Position numbers and translations under genes: made by a program. Positions 59,232 to 64,000 of a stretch of 64,000 bases of DNA are shown one piece after another. Source of the DNA: Saccharomycopsis crataegensis (Eukaryota > Ascomycota > Saccharomycetes > Ascoideales > Saccharomycopsidaceae). How positions within the stretch are numbered: position 1 is the first letter of the stretch; each line of letters starts with the position of its first letter. The notes under the pieces are model-generated. The model was not told where the DNA came from and ran no database searches. It saw only the letters and a list, made by a program, of their open reading frames with translations. The stretch covers positions 62,001 through 126,000 of the forward strand of contig NW_027043822.1 in NCBI RefSeq assembly GCF_037102585.1, in the 5' to 3' direction.

Positions 59232-60055
59232 AAAGGTGCTGTTAAGAGGACTCTTGACTAATATCCTGCTGCCTTTTACATTTCGTGATCAAGGTATTGT
59301 CATATTATATTATTATTTCTGAAGACCATTATAATAAAGAATCAGCGATCTCAAATATGATTTGAGACTGTGTTTATACACAAATTTTTGTTTGCTACTT
59401 TCGAGCCCTATAAATTTTTTTATTCACTTTTACTTTTTTTTGACGTGTCCTTTTTTTTTTCTTCTTCTTTATGTTGCGATACAGTGGGCATTTTTATTTT
59501 CTTATTCCTTTTTTTTTTATTTAAATTTGGTTTTATTTTTTACTTTTTATTATTTTGGTTTTATGTTTTTGCTTGGAATTATTTTTGGTTGAATTTGGTT
59601 GTTTTTTTTTTTGGTTCAGGATTTCATTTTTCTTCTTAGCTCTTTTGTTTTGATAGGTAAATGAATAACACTATCTACTATTTTATTTCAATTAATTGCG
59701 TATCCCTTACTGAAGATTTCAAGAATCAATGGAACGTTAGTATTTTGTAGGTCAGCTGGGAAGTTGAGATGTTGCAAGATTTTCTTTTATATTGGTAGAA
59801 ATACCTTGCCAACCAGCTGAAAATCTTTGGGGGCAGACTGTTGGTGTTTTCGTTTTATTGAGGAAGGCTTTTATTGGTAGATTGGTGTGATAACGAGCAG
59901 GCAAATCGTCACTATTAAAATCCCCAATGACGTTAGCGCTAATGTTCAGTTCTCTCTCATGGTCTGCAGGACATCATCATCTTTGATTTTTCTGTCAAAG
60001 CAAAAGTGTAAACCCAAAGTGGTCTGGTGTTGATGGAATTATATTGATAATAGAT

Positions 60056-60295
60056 TCACCTTAACAGACTAGTGATTTCTGTATCCATGACGACGAAACT
60101 GTTTTGTTTGAAGAATTCATCACCAAAACTGGTACCAACTGCATTAATGTATTTACCAATGACTTTGGGATCAGTGATACTGGTGCTAGGGATGACTGTA
60201 CTTCCATTTGATACCAATGGATTGTTGAAGAAGTTTGATTGTACTAGTTGGTGAAGATAGTCTGGCGCTTTTTGTGGGTAAGGTATCGTTTGCAT
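60056..60295 (-). pseudogene. Decayed coding fragment, family not recognised
   Basis: A 79-codon minus-strand frame encodes PYPQKAPDYLHQLVQSNFFNN and later NAVGTSFGDEFFKQNSFVVMD with gene-like codon choice (GTT GGT ACC, TTC TTC AAA). Just upstream, a neighbouring open stretch in another frame (CDAHFVDGNQYPSNDLNG) also looks coding. Together they suggest the remains of a host gene. No product can be named, and a short real gene is not excluded. Confidence 0.35.
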
Positions 60296-62270
60296 CCATT
60301 AAGGTCGTTAGATGGGTATTGATTACCGTCGACAAAATGTGCATCACAAAGTACCAATCTGGTAAGTTGCGATATTACTTCTTAAGCTTGCTGAATATAT
60401 TCCATAAAAAAGGGTAGACTAATTAAGAGCTATAATACATATATCTATGACTTGCTGTGATTTTTTATTTTTGGTATCTAATCCATCCTGCTAAGGACCA
60501 TTTTTTGTTCGTGAAGGAAAAATACTCTCTTATGAATATGATCGAATAAATAAGGTCTCAAACACCTTCTTCTTGGAGTTTATTGTGGGTTTCGAGAGGT
60601 CTTGGCATTTTATTCTGCTAAACCAACCGTTTTGTAATTCACCTGTTGATTCTGTAGCCTGCACGATTGCCAACATCATTTCCATACAAATGTGGAAAGG
60701 AAATCAAGGAGGAGGATAAGTTTTGCAGGATGTGAAAGAAATCCTATTTCTTCAATTACTATTACTATCATTATGATCACAATGATTCTGAAAGAGAGAA
60801 ACCAGGAAAGAAGAAGCGTATATTGCCGAAGATCACGAGGCCCAGTATAGTAAAGCTGTGGAATTTGATTCAGACACAAAGAAAGAAGTCACTGATATTC
60901 AGTAGACTGGGATGATTCAAAAAATAAGCTTTTCATTCAACCGCGGTGAAGTTGTGCTTCTACGTCATTTTTTTTTCTCCCCAACTACGAATAGTTTCGG
61001 GCACAATTGTCATTTTCTGTCTATATTCGTTATCTCATTCAGTGTTGAAATTGGTTTAATTTTTAAAATCACTATATATTTGATAACTAATAGTAATATA
61101 ACCCCAATAAGGTTGTTTTGTTACTGCCATAGGCCAGACGATCTGCGAATCATTCTTGTATTCCAGTCAAAGATAGTGTCCTGATACGTTGGATGTGTGC
61201 ATGTTAATTAAAAACATAGAATAATACCCCAAATCGGATTACCAGTCGTAAACTAGAGTCCGACGACAGAATAGGAGCAAAAAGAGATCGGATTGGCGAT
61301 CAATATCATGGAGGTGTGCGCCGAATCGATCTTCGACCTTAAAACAGAAACCAAATAAAAATGAAAAAGGGACACGGAGTTAACTCTTCCAACATAATCC
61401 ATTCCTGTTTCATATTTGAATTTCTATTGTCAAAAGACGATACTATTTTCCAGTATTGTTATTGCTATCCAATTCTCTAGTGAGTGATCTGCGTTATTTT
61501 CTCTAATTTACTCACCTATTGTCTCTTCTAGTTTCTGATTTGCTCAGGTACATATTTTTGGTCATACCTCATCATATGTACTAAAAATAGCGTGAAAAAA
61601 ACAAGAAGGTGAAAAAACCGATTGTTTTGACTCGGCGGAGATAGATATTCACAACAATATTAAGTTTTTTCCTTCTTAATTACATATTTTCAAACAACCG
61701 CAAACATCAATCAAAGGAAAATAGAAAGCATTGCCTGACTTTCTGAAAACAAGTGTGGATATTCGCACGTAATTCACTTGCTTATAGACGGCAGTCTCTG
61801 CGTGAATTGATCTATCTACAAGCAGCAATGACAACAATGTTGACAAGGATTTGTGCATTGCATGAAGTAATTCGATATGCGTCCCTGCTTCCAATTTCTG
61901 CAATTTTGACCCATCATAAACTCTGGGCAGGAGTCTAGATAACAATAATTGGTTGCTAATCTTAAAAGTTGCTGCAGCCCAAATCACTGATAGTCATTTG
62001 GTGAGGTCGTATGGCATTTCAACAAAACACCAAAATTCTAATCGTCAATATAAACTGTAAATCATCAGACAATCACAACAATAATAGTGTCTGGTTCAGG
62101 TGGCACCAGTCACATTACCTCTCAATATTATTCAGTTGATAAGAGATTTTTACAGTTCACAGTTTTCATCACTTGAGTCTTGGAATGGCGTGTCAAATAT
62201 TTTCCAACTATGGTTTACGCTCTATTCAAATAGGGGTACTTTGAAGATATCAAGAAGAAGAATCAAAAGA

Positions 62271-62278
62271 TATAAATA
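62271..62278 (+). promoter_or_regulatory. TATA box of the aspartyl protease
   Basis: TATAAATA lies 140 bases upstream of the ATG at 62411. Confidence 0.55.
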
Positions 62279-62410
62279 ATTGGGCGGTCCCCATCCTATT
62301 TGCAAACAATTAAATTTATATTCTTTTTTATTATCAATCAATCTAATACCCATCTTTTTCTCTTTTCATTTCTACATTTTTTCAATCTTCTCTTTGGTTG
62401 CACTGTTACA

Positions 62411-63610
62411 ATGAGATTTTCCAACACTGTTCTCTTTTCTGTCTTTGTCGCTTTGACCTGTGGTGCTCCTGTCCAAAAGCGCGGTACTCCATCTGCTCCA
62501 CGTCTTGATTTTACCGTTGTTAGATCCAGTGGTAAAGCAATCAATGGTACTTCAGCCTTAACTAAAAGACGTTCTGTTAAGTCTGCCAGCGACGCTGGAG
62601 TCAGTGTCACTTTGGACAATGAATACTCATTCTACCTTGCTAGTATTGAATTAGGTACTCCTGGTCAATCTCTTCAAGTCGATGTTGACACTGGTTCTTC
62701 TGACCTTTGGGTTCCAGGTTCTGGTACCACCTCCAGTTACGGTACTTATGACTCCTCTGATTCCTCCACCTACTCTGAAATCGATACTGGATTTAGCATT
62801 AGTTATGGTGATGGCTCATCTGCTTCTGGGGTTTGGGGTAAAGAAACCCTTACCATTGGAGGTGTTTCAATTACCGATATTGATTTCGGTTACGCCACTA
62901 CTCAAAATGTTGGCCAAGGTCTTTTGGGTGTCGGTATGAAAGGAAATGAAGCCTCTGAAACAGACTCTCCAAGTTTCTCCTACGACAACTTGCCACTCCT
63001 TATGGCCGACCAAGGTATCATTACCAAAGCCGCTTATTCCTTGTACTTGAACTCTCAAGATGCTACTGCCGGTTCCATTTTGTTTGGTGCAGTTGATAAA
63101 GCCAAGTACTCTGGTGACTTGGCCACTTTATCACTCGTTGATATTGACGATGAAGGTGACTCCACCAGCAGCCCTGTTGCATTCTTTGTCAACTTGGATG
63201 AAGTTGCAAGTTCTTCCAAAACTTACACCACCACCACCTACCCAGCCTTGTTGGACTCCGGTACCACTTTGATTTATGCCCCAAGCTCCATTGCCGCCGC
63301 TATCGGTAAAAAATACGGTACTTACTCCAGTGACGAAGGTGGTTACGTCACTTCTTGTGACACCACTGGTGAAGACTTGACTTTCACTTTTGACAGTGCT
63401 ACTGTCACTGTTCCATTTGCTGACATCTTGTATGACCTTGACAGCAACAACCAATGTTTGGTTGGTGTCTTAGACTCTGATGCTGAGTACTACATTCTCG
63501 GTGATGGTTTCTTGAGATCAGCTTACGTTCTCTACAACATCGCTGACCAAGAAATCGGAATTGCTCAAGCCAGCTACTCCACCGATACCGATATCGTCTT
63601 GGTTTCCTAA
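62411..63610 (+). CDS. Secreted aspartyl protease (SAP/pepsin family)
   Basis: Predicted 399-residue A1 aspartic protease. A signal peptide covers residues 1 to about 18 (ALTCGAP). A propeptide follows with dibasic Kex2-type sites (VQKR near 22 and LTKRR near 55). The two catalytic aspartates are Asp93 in DVDTGSSDLWVPG and Asp282 in LLDSGTTLIYAP; the flap has ISYGDGSSASG. A cysteine pair in the C-terminal lobe (SCDTTGE...NNQCLVG) is typical. The end VLYNIADQEIGIAQASY is the usual C-terminal strand. No GPI signal is seen, so release outside the cell is expected. Strong codon bias suggests high expression. The frame extends 37 codons upstream without an ATG; 62411 places the signal peptide properly. 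Confidence 0.94.
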   Translation: MRFSNTVLFSVFVALTCGAPVQKRGTPSAPRLDFTVVRSSGKAINGTSALTKRRSVKSASDAGVSVTLDNEYSFYLASIELGTPGQSLQVDVDTGSSDLWVPGSGTTSSYGTYDSSDSSTYSEIDTGFSISYGDGSSASGVWGKETLTIGGVSITDIDFGYATTQNVGQGLLGVGMKGNEASETDSPSFSYDNLPLLMADQGIITKAAYSLYLNSQDATAGSILFGAVDKAKYSGDLATLSLVDIDDEGDSTSSPVAFFVNLDEVASSSKTYTTTTYPALLDSGTTLIYAPSSIAAAIGKKYGTYSSDEGGYVTSCDTTGEDLTFTFDSATVTVPFADILYDLDSNNQCLVGVLDSDAEYYILGDGFLRSAYVLYNIADQEIGIAQASYSTDTDIVLVS

Positions 63611-64000
63611 ATGGTTTCTTAAACCAAGAGCTTAAATTTTGAATAGGTTAATATTAACATTCATTTCAATATTCCATTTTGCTCAAGAAAGATCAGCAAG
63701 ATCTTTTTTATCATCTTGTTCAGAGTCTCTTTTATTTTTTGATACCTGCTCTTTTTTTCAGCTGATTATCTTTTCCTTTTAACTGTTTGCTTTTGTTTTT
63801 GTCTCTTCTTCGTCTGTTCACTTCGGTGATGTTTTTTTTCCTACTCTTGACTTCTGTTACAAGCTTCTTTTTTATATGAAATATAATTGAAATTTCCATT
63901 GGTTTTTTAATAATTACTCGTAGAGAAGCTACTTTTCAACAATTTCAAGCTCAAATAGAATACAGATTCTTTGTTTATTTGTTTTTTGAGAATTGGATTT
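63611..64000. other. 3' flank of the protease to the window end
   Basis: 390 T-rich bases; nothing else is seen. Confidence 0.5.

Larger units (their letters stand above)
59232..62410. other. Gene-poor 3.2-kb region
   Basis: No full gene between the MSN2/4-like gene and the protease. The first 400 bases are T-rich 3' flank. A coding relic lies at 60056-60295 (minus). Short open stretches with gene-like composition also occur on the minus strand near 60525-60690 and on the plus strand near 60730-60910. A TATA box at 62271 belongs to the protease. Confidence 0.5.

Noticed and set aside
59362-59639. Phe/Leu-rich overlapping frames after the MSN2/4-like gene
   Set aside because: They arise from T-rich 3' flank; no coding character beyond T runs.

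Overview
This window looks like a chromosome segment of a budding yeast (Saccharomycotina). Genes are compact with few, short introns (68-80 nt) carrying GTAAGT/GTATGT donors and TACTAAC-type branch points. Intergenic DNA is AT-rich with long A/T homopolymers. The gene set is typically yeast: RPA135, RFC2, CSE4, ARP9, BOS1, SUV3, THG1, SEO1, MEP. A CDR/PDR drug pump, a CTS1/CHT3-type chitinase, a secreted aspartyl protease, URC4 and a CACGTG plus CCCTAA ribosomal-protein promoter point to a Candida/Debaryomyces/Pichia-like yeast rather than Saccharomyces. I could not settle whether CUG is read as Ser or Leu.

I support 26 protein genes plus two weaker coding relics. I see no tRNA, rRNA, CRISPR array or intact transposon. 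Left to right: a divergent GH18 chitinase (+), then a minus-strand block of SEO1-like permease, aldo/keto reductase, CDR-type ABC transporter and two unrecognised proteins. Next come a bHLH regulator (+) and a probable eIF4E-binding protein (+). Two divergent pairs follow: RFC2(-)/MRPS16(+) and RPA135(-)/THG1(+). A run of plus-strand genes comes next: CTS1-like chitinase, REI1/REH1, URC4 and an ammonium transporter. After a 3.3-kb gene-poor gap come RPS20(-), RCH1(+), ARP9(-)/CSE4(+), BOS1(-)/a large charged protein(+), SUV3(+), a NIPA transporter (-) and an MSN2/4-type regulator (+). A second 3.2-kb gene-poor gap precedes an aspartyl protease (+) at the right edge.

Five genes need splicing: the ABC transporter (intron near its 3' end), RFC2, MRPS16, THG1 and BOS1 (the intron directly follows the ATG, so exon 1 is one codon). 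Several annotated starts were moved to the first sensible ATG because the longest open frames begin at TTG or GTG.

Functional themes are nitrogen scavenging (URC4 beside an ammonium transporter with GATAAG sites), cell-wall and secreted hydrolases (two chitinases, aspartyl protease), membrane transport (SEO1, CDR, RCH1, NIPA) and chromatin/centromere (CSE4 head-to-head with ARP9). I found no convincing wholly new system. The most interesting items are the two gene-poor gaps with orphan exon-like pieces, the one-codon exon of BOS1, the very short CENP-A tail, the terminal intron of the drug pump with a CGG-N4-CGG element upstream, and the putative eIF4E-binding protein.
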